Positions 43,944 through 51,747 of a stretch of 64,000 bases of DNA are shown here, in pieces. The translations under genes were made by a program, and so were the position numbers. The stretch comes from Pseudomonadota bacterium (GTDB lineage Bacteria > Pseudomonadota > Alphaproteobacteria > Rhizobiales > Pleomorphomonadaceae), in NCBI GenBank assembly GCA_023436885.1, contig JAEZHI010000045.1:162165-226164 (forward strand), read 5' to 3'. How positions within the stretch are numbered: the stretch's first letter is position 1; each line of letters begins with the position of its first letter. Under the pieces are notes generated by a model. It did not search any database. It was given only the letters and a program-made list of their open reading frames with translations, and was not told where the DNA came from.

Positions 43944-44923
43944 GCGATCGACGCCTTCCCGCCGCCCTTGCCGCTGCCGTCGCCGAGCGCATCCGGCCTG
44001 AGCAGCTTGGTGCGGCTGCCGCACGGTTGTCGGCCGGTTATCGTGCAAACCTGACGTCGCGACAGGCTGTCCCGGACGCCGCCGGTGTTGCTGCCTACGT
44101 CGCGAGCCGCATGCCGGCTACCTATGCGGCGGTCACGGCGGCTCTCGATCGTCTGGCGGCAGCCCGTCCTGGTTTCGAGCCGCAGTCCGTTCTTGACCTC
44201 GGAGCCGGACCGGGCACGGCGAGCTGGGCCACGGCGAGCCTTTGGTCCTCGGTTGCCTCCATCACCATGGTGGAAGCCAGTGCCGATTTTCGCTTCATCG
44301 CAACCAGTTTGGCGCAGTCCGGGCCGCCAGCCTTGCAGAACGCCGACGTCCGCCAAGGCGATATCGCTCAGCCGGCCGGTCTGCCGGCTGGTCCCTTCGA
44401 TCTTGCAGTTGTCGCCTATGCTTTGACCGAACTGGATCTTTCGGCCGCCGAGCGTCTCATCGCCGATCTCGTCACTCGCGCCCATCGGGTGGTCGTGGTG
44501 GAGCCGGGCACACCCCGCGATCATGGTCGGTTGATGGCCGTGCGACGGGCGGCCCTCGATGCCGGCGCCCGCATCCTCGCGCCATGCCCGCACGCCGGCC
44601 CTTGTCCACTACCGTCCGATGACTGGTGCCACACGTCGGTGCGGGTCGAACGGAGCCGCGCTCATCTTCGCCTCAAGGGCGGAACGGTACCCTTCGAAGA
44701 CGAGCGATATGCCTACCTTGTCCTGGAAGCGCCGGCTTTTGCCAAAGGCCAAGACGAAAACGGCGGCCGCATACTGCGACCGCCGCATCACTCCAAGCAT
44801 GAGATCGCCTTTAGCCTTTGCCGCAGCGATGGCTCGCTTGGCGAGACCCGTATTGCCAGTCGAGACAAGGCCGCTTTCAAGACGGCAAGCAAGCTCGACT
44901 GGGGCGATTTTCTTTCTGACTAG
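43940..44923 (+). CDS. Rsm22-type small-ribosomal-subunit methyltransferase
   Basis: A 327-residue SAM-dependent methyltransferase related to the mitochondrial ribosome factor Rsm22 (METTL17). The SAM loop is VLDLGAGPGTASWA, followed by AYALTELD and VVVVEPGTPRDHGR. A cysteine cluster CPHAGPCPLPSDDWCH may bind an iron-sulfur cluster, as proposed for the family. The C-terminus continues as DERYAYLVLEAP. It is convergent with the queuosine-precursor transporter gene. Confidence 0.88.
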   Translation: MSDRRLPAALAAAVAERIRPEQLGAAAARLSAGYRANLTSRQAVPDAAGVAAYVASRMPATYAAVTAALDRLAAARPGFEPQSVLDLGAGPGTASWATASLWSSVASITMVEASADFRFIATSLAQSGPPALQNADVRQGDIAQPAGLPAGPFDLAVVAYALTELDLSAAERLIADLVTRAHRVVVVEPGTPRDHGRLMAVRRAALDAGARILAPCPHAGPCPLPSDDWCHTSVRVERSRAHLRLKGGTVPFEDERYAYLVLEAPAFAKGQDENGGRILRPPHHSKHEIAFSLCRSDGSLGETRIASRDKAAFKTASKLDWGDFLSD

Positions 44924-44935
44924 GGATAGAGACGG

Positions 44936-45481
44936 TCAGCTCCGAACCGGCTGGTAAGGCTTTACCCAGTTCATCAGGCTGGCGTAGGGCAGCAGTGAGG
45001 AAATCGCCACCAGCATCTTCACCAAGAAGTCGCCCAGCGCCCATGTGGTCCAGGGCAGGCCCGAGCCGGCGAAGGCGATCGAGAAGAAGATGGTCGTGTC
45101 GATTGCGGAGCCGATCGACGAGGAGACCAGAGGCGCTCGCCACCACGAGCCCGCGCGCAACCGGTTGAACACCGTGATGTCGAGGAGCTGGGCGCACAGG
45201 AATGCACTGCCGGAGGCCAGCGCGATGCGCGGCTCGGACAGCCAGATCGACAGGATCACGGCGATGGCGAAGCCGACATAGACGACGCGGCGAGTCTTGG
45301 CCGGCCCGAACCAACGGTTAGTAAGGTCGGTCACCAAGAAGGCGAAGGGATAGCTGAAGGCTCCCCAGGTGAGCAGATCACCGAGCCCGAAGGGTGTGAA
45401 GGGGTATTGAACGAGGATATTGGATGAGACGACGGTCGCAACCATCGCCATCACCGAAGGGATGAGGCGTCTATCAAACAT
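44936..45481 (-). CDS. Queuosine precursor transporter (YhhQ family)
   Basis: A 181-residue membrane protein with about six helices of the COG1738 family that imports preQ0/preQ1 for queuosine in tRNA. Typical segments are SNILVQYPF, GAFSYPFAFLVTDLTNRWFG, and SSSIGSAIDTTIFFSIAFAG. A CGGAG site lies before the ATG. I see no preQ1 riboswitch in the leader, but a 22-base palindrome lies 80 bases upstream. Confidence 0.92.
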   Translation of the reverse strand: MFDRRLIPSVMAMVATVVSSNILVQYPFTPFGLGDLLTWGAFSYPFAFLVTDLTNRWFGPAKTRRVVYVGFAIAVILSIWLSEPRIALASGSAFLCAQLLDITVFNRLRAGSWWRAPLVSSSIGSAIDTTIFFSIAFAGSGLPWTTWALGDFLVKMLVAISSLLPYASLMNWVKPYQPVRS

Positions 45482-45561
45482 TCCAGAAGTTCTCCGGCAG
45501 AACAGACCAGGCTTTTGGAGCTATGGAGCGAAATCCAGTCTACAGGCCGAATTTCACGCGG

Positions 45562-45583
45562 TGTGTACCACCGAAGGTACACA
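45562..45583. promoter_or_regulatory. Palindrome between rpmB and the queuosine transporter gene
   Basis: TGTGTACC (45562-45569) and GGTACACA (45576-45583) form a perfect 8-6-8 palindrome. It lies just past the rpmB terminator and about 80 bases before the transporter ATG. It could be a repressor operator or a second hairpin; no T tract follows on the minus strand. Confidence 0.4.
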
Positions 45584-45584
45584 T

Positions 45585-45620
45585 AAATAAAGCCGCGAGA
45601 CCGTTTCCGGTATCGCGGCT
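45585..45620 (-). terminator. Rho-independent terminator of rpmB
   Basis: On the minus strand AGCCGCGA pairs with TCGCGGCT (outer stem 45591-45598/45613-45620). Inside it, ACCG-GAAA-CGGT forms a second stem capped by a GNRA tetraloop. TTTATTT follows. It lies 31 bases after the rpmB stop. Confidence 0.8.
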
Positions 45621-45651
45621 GAATTTCCAGACCTTCTTACCCGACAAGGTA

Positions 45652-45948
45652 TCAGGCGGCAGCGGCCTCGGCGGCCTTCTTGGCGATCTGCTTCTTGATC
45701 AACCGGGCGCGCGGGGACAGCTCGTCGTCGCCAGCCTTGGCGAGGAAAGCGTCGAGGCCACCACGATGCTCGACCGAACGCAGGGCGTTGGCGGAGATGC
45801 GCAGGCGCACGGACTGACCGAGCGTATCGGACAGCAGCGTCACAGCCAGCAGGTTCGGCAGGAAACGACGCTTGGTCTTGTTGTTGGCGTGGCTGACGTT
45901 GTTACCCGTCAGAACGGCCTTGCCGGTAAGTTCGCAGCGCCGGGCCAT
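45652..45948 (-). CDS. rpmB: Large ribosomal subunit protein bL28
   Basis: A 98-residue ribosomal protein: MARRCELTGKAVLTGNNVSH is the standard N-terminus, with NNKTKRRFLPNL and LRISANALRSVEHRGGLD following. An Ala/Lys-rich tail is typical in alphaproteobacteria. It is transcribed alone from a strong promoter 118 bases upstream and ends at a clear terminator. Confidence 0.97.
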   Translation of the reverse strand: MARRCELTGKAVLTGNNVSHANNKTKRRFLPNLLAVTLLSDTLGQSVRLRISANALRSVEHRGGLDAFLAKAGDDELSPRARLIKKQIAKKAAEAAAA

Positions 45949-46066
45949 CGGGACACCCTCTTTTTCTCTGTTGGCGCGGGATCAAGGCCTCAATGACCGC
46001 TCCTCGCGACTAAAATAACACAAGGCGCCGCTTGCGTCTGCCGACGGCGCCGTTTCAAGTCGGGTT

Positions 46067-46096
46067 TCTATAGTCGGTCCACATTGGCCGCGTCAA
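46067..46096 (-). promoter_or_regulatory. Sigma-70-type promoter of rpmB
   Basis: Read on the minus strand, TTGACG (46096-46091) and TATAGA (46072-46067) are separated by 18 bases. This is close to the vegetative consensus and is followed by 118 bases to the rpmB ATG. It is the best promoter match I found in the window. Confidence 0.55.
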
Positions 46097-46380
46097 CCCC
46101 GGAAGCGAGCGGAAGCGGGCAAAAATGCCCTTGCGAGGGATGAAAGCGATCTCCACTAGCCCGGCAGATTTCACTTCACCGGAACAACAAGGCTTTCGTT
46201 GCGTTAACCATCCAGTTACCATGACAGCCGATCATTCTAAAGACGGTGGCCAGCTGACAAGTCGGCGGCCTCCCTCCGACGGGTTGGCGCCGCCCTTCGG
46301 GATGATCTTTCAGACGTCGTTTCGGTCGTTGTCAGCGGCCAGGTGGTGAGGACGGTTCGCCGTCCGCAAACGGAGGTTCC
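46097..46380. other. Rest of the intergenic region between rpmB and the DUF3108 gene
   Basis: Apart from the rpmB promoter to its left, this stretch holds a CtrA-type 8-mer at 46204 and a GGAGG ribosome site at its right end. The short open frames here lack coding character or family resemblance. Confidence 0.4.
46204..46211 (+). promoter_or_regulatory. CtrA-type half-site upstream of the DUF3108 gene
   Basis: Exact TTAACCAT, followed three bases later by GTTACCAT, so the region reads as a near-direct repeat. It is 170 bases upstream of the DUF3108 start. Confidence 0.35.
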
Positions 46381-47238
46381 GTGGTGGCTCGTGTCGAAAC
46401 TCTCCCGCGCCGTATGAAGGGCGCCATGGCCGCGGCAGCGTTTGTTGCCGGACTGTCCGCGGTGCCGCCGTCCGGAGCGGCGATGGCGCGTGAGGGCGAG
46501 GTTCAGGCCCTTTATGCCGCTTCCTTCATGGGGATCGGCATTGCCAAGGGATCGCTGTCGGTCAAAGTGGAGCGGGGTGCTTATGCCGCCAAGCTGCATA
46601 TCTCGACGGCCGGTCTCGCTCGCATCGTCAGCTCCGAAGAGAGCTATCTCGACGCCAAGGGCTACGTTGGCCGCTCGTTGGTGCCATCGACTTATGAGCT
46701 GATGAGCCGAGGCGACACGATAACGCAGGTGTCGATGTCGCTGGGTGGCGGCAATGTTCGCAGCCTCAAGGCTATACCGGAACTTGCCGAGTATGACGAC
46801 CGCGTGCCGGTCACGGCAGCTGCCAAACGTCGCGTGGTGGATCCGCTGTCTGCGGCGATTCTGCCGATCGAGCGGGGTGAGGGCGATGACAAGAGCGTCT
46901 GCGATCGTACGCTGCCGGTTTTCGACGGCTGGACCCGCTACGATATCAACCTCAGTTACACCAGCACCGATCCGGTCGATATTCCGGGGTATAAGGGGGA
47001 CGCCGTCCACTGCTCGGCGCGTTGGGTGCCCGTTGCGGGGCATCGTGAAGGGACGAAGTCGACAGAATATATGCGGGACAATCGCGATCTCGATGTCTGG
47101 TTCGTGCCAATGGCGGAGGGACGCGTGATGGTTCCGAGCAAGATTTCCGTGCAGACCATGCGCGGTTTGCTGATGGTTGTCGCGACGCAATTCGGTGAGA
47201 ACGCAAAGTTGGGTAAGGTGGAACAAGCCGCTAATTGA
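46381..47238 (+). CDS. DUF3108 family exported protein
   Basis: A 285-residue protein with a signal peptide ending near AAMAREG, then a beta-rich periplasmic domain of the DUF3108 family (GIGIAKGSLSVKVERGAYAA, then SYLDAKGYVGRSLVPSTYEL). GTG at 46381 or 46384 lies just after GGAGG. Function is unknown; lipid-binding beta-barrel-like folds have been suggested for similar families. It is followed by a clear terminator. Confidence 0.85.
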   Translation: MVARVETLPRRMKGAMAAAAFVAGLSAVPPSGAAMAREGEVQALYAASFMGIGIAKGSLSVKVERGAYAAKLHISTAGLARIVSSEESYLDAKGYVGRSLVPSTYELMSRGDTITQVSMSLGGGNVRSLKAIPELAEYDDRVPVTAAAKRRVVDPLSAAILPIERGEGDDKSVCDRTLPVFDGWTRYDINLSYTSTDPVDIPGYKGDAVHCSARWVPVAGHREGTKSTEYMRDNRDLDVWFVPMAEGRVMVPSKISVQTMRGLLMVVATQFGENAKLGKVEQAAN

Positions 47239-47265
47239 GGTGAGCAGGAATCCAAGTTTCTGAAG

Positions 47266-47290
47266 AAGCGCCCCTCAAGGGCGCTTTTTT
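47266..47290 (+). terminator. Rho-independent terminator after the DUF3108 gene
   Basis: AGCGCCC (47267-47273) pairs with GGGCGCT (47279-47285), loop CTCAA, followed by six T. It lies 28 bases after the stop codon. Confidence 0.85.
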
Positions 47291-47496
47291 GTTACCGCGC
47301 GTACCGATGACGGCCGGCCTTCAGTCCCGATCTTGGACACATTGGTTAACATATCGGCCCGCGGCAGCTAGAACGCGGATTGCGTGGGGCCGACATTTTG
47401 TGGGCCTGGTCAGCCGGCGTAGCAGATCTTGGTGGGGCATAACGAGAACATCGCGCTGTCAGCGATTCGCCCCGTGTTCGTTCCCGCTCCGTTGAA

Positions 47497-47504
47497 ATGG
47501 TTAA
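47497..47504 (-). promoter_or_regulatory. CtrA-type half-site before the helicase gene
   Basis: Exact TTAACCAT on the minus strand. It lies beside the GANTC cluster and 40 bases before a second, oppositely oriented copy. A one-mismatch copy is at 47342. Confidence 0.4.
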
Positions 47505-47543
47505 TGCGCCGGTTGCTGTACTTCTACGGTTTAGTATAAAAGG

Positions 47544-47551
47544 TTAACCAT
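47544..47551 (+). promoter_or_regulatory. CtrA-type half-site before the helicase gene (second)
   Basis: Exact TTAACCAT inside the palindrome GGTTAACC, immediately left of the dense part of the GANTC cluster. Confidence 0.4.
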
Positions 47552-47852
47552 AATTCTGCTTGAGAGTCTTTCTCGCCATGTACTCTTGACATCGATTCTG
47601 GCTGCGAATCGAAAGACTCGCGCGTTTGAGTCTCCGGATTCAATATAGCGGTGCGAAGACTCTGGCTCTCTCCACATCTTGTAGGGAACGAATGCAGAAT
47701 CTCTTTAAAATTGCGATTCGCCCCCCATCCGTTCTCGTTTGATTCCTTTCGAGGGTTTGTCGCCATCCTTCTGCCGGTTTTCTCTGGCCTCTCGGCCACG
47801 CTTTTTCGTATAGGGAAGTTCACGGCCTCATCGCGCAACCGAACGGGACCCC

Positions 47853-50800
47853 ATGAATATTGTCCGAGCGGCTCCACTGTCCTCGCCCGCCCGCGCTCGG
47901 GCAGTGACGGCGGTCTTGGGGCCGACCAATACCGGCAAGACCCATCTCGCCATTGAGAAGATGCTGAGCCACGGCTCCGGCGCCATCGGGCTGCCGCTGC
48001 GCCTGCTCGCGCGTGAAGTTTATGGTCGTGTCGTTGCCCGCGTCGGCGCCGGCGCAGTGGCGCTCGTCACTGGCGAAGAGAAGATCATCCCGCGCGATGC
48101 GCGCTATTGGGTGGCGACGGTCGAGGCGATGCCGCAGGACCTCGATGTCGCCTTCGTGGCTATCGACGAGGTTCAGCTCGCCGGCGACATCGAACGTGGC
48201 CATGTGTTCACCGACCGCCTGCTCAACGTGCGTGGCCGGCAGGAAACCATGCTGCTCGGTTCTGCGACGGCGCGACCGCTAATCGAGCGATTGATGCCCG
48301 GAATTGCCGTGACCTCGCGGCCGCGTCTCAGCCATCTCGCCTACACTGGGGCGAAGAAGATCACTCGCCTGCCGCCTCGGTCGGCCATCGTCGCCTTCTC
48401 GGCCGACGAGGTCTATGCCGTGGCCGAGCTGATCCGTCGTCAGCGCGGTGGTGCAGCCGTGGTCATGGGCGCACTTTCGCCGCGTACGCGCAATGCCCAA
48501 GTGGCTCTTTTTCAGAATGGCGATGTCGATTTCCTGGTGGCGACGGATGCCATCGGCATGGGGCTCAATCTCGACGTCGATCATGTGGCCTTTGCCCAGG
48601 CGCGTAAATTTGACGGATATCAATACCGCGGGCTGACAGCCGCCGAACTTGGGCAGATCGCCGGGCGAGCCGGCCGCTATCTCAACGACGGAACATTTGG
48701 CGTCACCGGTCGGGTGATGCCGTTTGACGATGATATCGTCACGGCCATCGAGGGGCACGATTTCGAACCTGTCCGGGTCTTTCAGTGGCGCAACGGCAAC
48801 CTTGATTTCTCGTCGGTTGATGCCCTCAGAGCGTCGCTTGAAAAGTTGCCGGGGGTCGAGGGATTGACGCGAGCGTTGCCCTCGGACGACCAACGGGCAC
48901 TCGACTTTGCCCTGAGGGCCGAGGATGTTGCAGCCGCGGCACAGGGGCGTGAACGGGTGGCGCTCCTGTGGGATGTGTGCCAGGTTCCCGACTTCCGGAA
49001 GATATCACCTGCCCAGCATGGTGATCTCATCGTCGCACTCTATCGATTCCTCATTGCAAAAGGCGTGATTCCAGACGATTGGTTTGCACGGCAAGTCGGG
49101 TTGTCTGACAGAACGGATGGCGATATCGATACGCTGTCGCGGCGTCTGGCGGACATCAGGACCTGGACCTTTGTCGCCAATCGGCCGGACTGGCTGTTCG
49201 CGCCCAGCCATTGGCGAGAAGTGACGCGCGCCATTGAGGATCGGCTGTCCGATGCGTTGCATGACCGGTTGACCCAGCGCTTTGTGGATCGCCGGACATC
49301 GGTATTGTTGAAGAGATTGAGAGAGAACACCATGCTCGAAGCTGAAATCACCAGTACCGGCGGCGTGCTCGTCGAAGGGCAAGCGGTCGGTGAGCTGCAC
49401 GGCTTCCGCTTCGTGCCCGATCCGGGTGTTGGGGGCGATGGTTCCGAAGCCAAGGCACTGAAGGCCGCTGCCCAGCAGGCCCTTTCCGGCGAATTCGATA
49501 AGCGTGCCGAGAAGATTTCCAAGGCGCCCAACGAAGAGATCGTGCTTTCCACCGACGGCAGCTTGCGCTGGCTCGGCGAGCCTGTGGGGCGCCTGGTGGC
49601 CGGCGATGATACGCTGGCTCCGCGCGTCATGCTGCTGGCCGACGAGCAGCTTGCCGGCGCCGCCCGCGAAAAGGCTCAGGATCGGCTCGACCTCTGGGTC
49701 GGCGCGCATATCCAGACGCTTCTGAAACCGCTGTTCGATCTGCGCACCGCCGCCGATCTCGAAGGTATTGCGCGCGGCGTCGCCTTCCGCATGGTCGAGG
49801 CTCTCGGCACAGTCGAGCGCCACGACATTGCCGATGACGTCAAGGCGCTCGATCAGACGCAGCGGGCCGTCATGCGCAAATACGGCGTTCGCTTCGGCGC
49901 CTATCATATTTACGTGCCAGCGCTGCTGAAGCCTGCACCGGCTGCCCTGGTTGCCCAGCTCTGGGCACTGAAGCATGGCTCGCTCGACATGGCCGGCTTG
50001 GCCGAGCTGCCCCAGTTGTCGGCGTCCGGTCGTACGTCGATCAAGGTCGATCCGGCTTTCGACAAGACGCTCTATCGCCTCGTCGGCTTTCGCGTTGCGG
50101 GCGAACGGGCTGTGCGTCTCGATATTCTGGAGCGCCTTGCCGACATCATCCGTCCATTGATCGCTTTCAAGTCCGTGGATGGCGCAACGCCACCAGAGGG
50201 GGCGTTGCCGCAGGGCGGTGCCTTTACGGTGACCGTGGCGATGACCTCGCTGCTCGGCTGCTCGGGTGAGGATTTCGCGTCGATCCTGCGTGGTCTCGGC
50301 TATCGCTCCGAGAAGCGCACCATCAAGGTGGCGGTCAAGCCGGCGAAGCCTGAGGCGCTTGTCGAAAGCGCTACACTCGAGGTGGCGGCTCCGACTGTCG
50401 GTGAAAACTTGGAATCGGAAGCTTCTGTTGAGGCGCCGGCTGTAGAGGGGGCTTCCACTGAAGTCCCAGCCGAAACCGCTGCTACAGAGGTCGTCACTGA
50501 AGGCGCTGTTGCGGACGATGCTGCGGTGACCGAAGCGGCCGAGGTCTTCGAAGATCGCGAGGTCGATGTCTGGCGTCCGGGTCGTGGCGATCGTCCCCGG
50601 CATGGTGACCACAGAGGTGATCATCGGGGCGATCAGAGGAATGAGCGTCGTGGTGGCCCAAATCGCGGTACGGCTCGTCCGGCCGAGGCGGGCGAGGCAG
50701 CAGCTGCCGATGGCCGTGGTCCGCGTTCGCAGGAAGACCGCCGGCAGGACCGTCGTCCACGCGATGATCGTCGCGAGGAGCGCCGCTTTGGGGACCGTCG

Positions 50801-50939
50801 CGATGGCCGCCCCAACGATCGGAATGCCGATCGGTCTCAGGAGCGGGCGCCGCGCAAGGAAAAGGTCGCTGACCCGAATTCCCCGTTCGCTGCCCTTGCC
50901 GCCTTGAAGGCGTCGCTTGAGCAGCAGAAAAAGAAGTAG
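47853..50939 (+). CDS. Suv3-like superfamily 2 RNA helicase
   Basis: A 1028-residue helicase related to mitochondrial Suv3. Walker A is VLGPTNTGKTHLA (residues 21-33), the DExH-like box AIDEVQLAGD near 105, motif III GSATARP, and the second RecA domain has VATDAIGMGLNLD and ELGQIAGRAGRYLNDG. A long middle region of helical character follows. The C-terminal 150 residues are disordered: Glu/Ala/Val-rich, then Arg/Gly/Asp-rich (RPRHGDHRGDHRGDQRNERR) and a Lys-rich end. It likely remodels RNA in degradation or ribosome work. The S4 gene follows eight bases later. Confidence 0.9.
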   Translation: MNIVRAAPLSSPARARAVTAVLGPTNTGKTHLAIEKMLSHGSGAIGLPLRLLAREVYGRVVARVGAGAVALVTGEEKIIPRDARYWVATVEAMPQDLDVAFVAIDEVQLAGDIERGHVFTDRLLNVRGRQETMLLGSATARPLIERLMPGIAVTSRPRLSHLAYTGAKKITRLPPRSAIVAFSADEVYAVAELIRRQRGGAAVVMGALSPRTRNAQVALFQNGDVDFLVATDAIGMGLNLDVDHVAFAQARKFDGYQYRGLTAAELGQIAGRAGRYLNDGTFGVTGRVMPFDDDIVTAIEGHDFEPVRVFQWRNGNLDFSSVDALRASLEKLPGVEGLTRALPSDDQRALDFALRAEDVAAAAQGRERVALLWDVCQVPDFRKISPAQHGDLIVALYRFLIAKGVIPDDWFARQVGLSDRTDGDIDTLSRRLADIRTWTFVANRPDWLFAPSHWREVTRAIEDRLSDALHDRLTQRFVDRRTSVLLKRLRENTMLEAEITSTGGVLVEGQAVGELHGFRFVPDPGVGGDGSEAKALKAAAQQALSGEFDKRAEKISKAPNEEIVLSTDGSLRWLGEPVGRLVAGDDTLAPRVMLLADEQLAGAAREKAQDRLDLWVGAHIQTLLKPLFDLRTAADLEGIARGVAFRMVEALGTVERHDIADDVKALDQTQRAVMRKYGVRFGAYHIYVPALLKPAPAALVAQLWALKHGSLDMAGLAELPQLSASGRTSIKVDPAFDKTLYRLVGFRVAGERAVRLDILERLADIIRPLIAFKSVDGATPPEGALPQGGAFTVTVAMTSLLGCSGEDFASILRGLGYRSEKRTIKVAVKPAKPEALVESATLEVAAPTVGENLESEASVEAPAVEGASTEVPAETAATEVVTEGAVADDAAVTEAAEVFEDREVDVWRPGRGDRPRHGDHRGDHRGDQRNERRGGPNRGTARPAEAGEAAAADGRGPRSQEDRRQDRRPRDDRREERRFGDRRDGRPNDRNADRSQERAPRKEKVADPNSPFAALAALKASLEQQKKK

Positions 50940-50947
50940 GAGGACGG

Positions 50948-51322
50948 GTGGCCGACGAGCGGGCTTCTGACCGGCAACGGATCGACAAGTGGCTGGTTTA
51001 TGCGCGGATCGTAAAGACGCGCACACTCGGTCAGGCACTTGCCGCATCTGGTCATGTGCGCCTCAATGGCCGCAAGATCGATGATCCGGCCCAGCCGGTA
51101 AAGGCCGGCGACGTGCTGACCATCGGTCTGCACGGGCAGGTCAAGGTTCTCAAGGTGCTCGATTTTGCCGAGCGACGTGGCTCCTACTCGGTTGCCTCGG
51201 AACTCTACGAGGACTTGACGCCGCCGGCAGAGGAAAGGGCAGGGCCGACCATTGACGTCGGTGAGGGCCGCCCGACAAAACGTGATCGCCGCCGCTTTGA
51301 CAGGATGAATGAGCCGGATTGA
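50948..51322 (+). CDS. S4-domain RNA-binding protein (HslR-like)
   Basis: A 124-residue protein with an N-terminal S4 RNA-binding domain (RIDKWLVYARIVKTRTLGQA, then GHVRLNGRKIDDPAQPVKAGD) and a basic tail PTKRDRRRFDRMNE. This is the layout of Hsp15/HslR, which recycles stalled 50S subunits. The GTG start at 50948 has an AGGAGGA site. Only eight bases separate it from the helicase stop, so the two probably act in related RNA processes. Confidence 0.9.
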   Translation: MADERASDRQRIDKWLVYARIVKTRTLGQALAASGHVRLNGRKIDDPAQPVKAGDVLTIGLHGQVKVLKVLDFAERRGSYSVASELYEDLTPPAEERAGPTIDVGEGRPTKRDRRRFDRMNEPD

Positions 51323-51408
51323 GACGGCTGATAATCGCCCCTTGAACGGCTGAAGGAACTCCGCTACGCCATCCGGCGTTCCGCCTGTGGATATCAGGGT
51401 ATTCGCTC

Positions 51409-51747
51409 ATGACTTATGTCGTCACCGACAACTGCATCGCCTGCAAATACACCGACTGCGTGGAGGTCTGTCCCGTCGACTGCTTCTACGAAGGCGAGAA
51501 CATGCTCGTCATCAATCCTGACGAATGCATCGATTGCGGCGTTTGTGAACCGGAGTGCCCTGCCGAGGCGATCAAGCCCGATACTGAGCCGGGTCTGGAC
51601 AACTGGTTGAAACTCAACGCTGAATATTCTGTCGTGTGGCCAAATCTCGCGGCCCGTCGTGATCCGCTGCCCCAAGCCAAGGATTATGATGGCGTAGAGG
51701 GCAAGCTTGCTTCGCTGTTCTCGCCCAAGCCCGGCAAAGGTGGTTGA
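51409..51747 (+). CDS. fdxA: Ferredoxin FdxA (7Fe-8S type)
   Basis: A 112-residue electron carrier. The N-terminal pattern CIACKYTDCVEVCPVDCFYE has the Cys spacing of a [3Fe-4S]/[4Fe-4S] ferredoxin, with the second cluster motif CIDCGVCEPECPAEAI. The roughly 50-residue C-terminal extension (LNAEYSVVWPNLAARRDPLP) is typical of FdxA. It lies between the S4-domain gene and carD, an order common in rhizobia. Confidence 0.95.
   Translation: MTYVVTDNCIACKYTDCVEVCPVDCFYEGENMLVINPDECIDCGVCEPECPAEAIKPDTEPGLDNWLKLNAEYSVVWPNLAARRDPLPQAKDYDGVEGKLASLFSPKPGKGG

Larger units (their letters stand above)
47464..47745. promoter_or_regulatory. Dense cluster of GANTC (CcrM-type) sites before the helicase gene
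   Basis: Eleven GANTC sites in 282 bases start at 47464, 47564, 47594, 47606, 47615, 47628, 47637, 47658, 47697, 47715 and 47741; chance predicts about one. The middle four form an exact mirror arrangement: GAATC-3-AGACTC, 8-base loop, GAGTCT-3-GATTC, centred at 47623/47624. A TTGACA box lies at 47586. The whole 47239-47852 gap has no convincing gene. Cell-cycle-methylated promoter control or a structured RNA is possible. Confidence 0.6.

Noticed and set aside
45482..45561. Possible preQ1 riboswitch before the queuosine-precursor transporter
   Set aside because: No C-rich pseudoknot or A-rich tail of the known preQ1 classes is visible.
46125..46349. 74-codon open frame upstream of the DUF3108 gene
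   Set aside because: No ribosome site, no homology, and it covers regulatory sequence.
47524..47877. 117-codon minus-strand open frame in the GANTC-rich gap
   Set aside because: Composition is atypical, no start signal and no recognisable domain; it also overlaps the helicase start.
49005..51047. 680-codon minus-strand open frame opposite the helicase gene
   Set aside because: A shadow of the GC-rich helicase gene: no family resemblance, poor composition, and the plus strand has clear helicase motifs.
51387..51395. Single DnaA-box-like word TGTGGATAT
   Set aside because: One imperfect copy without clustering does not support a replication origin.
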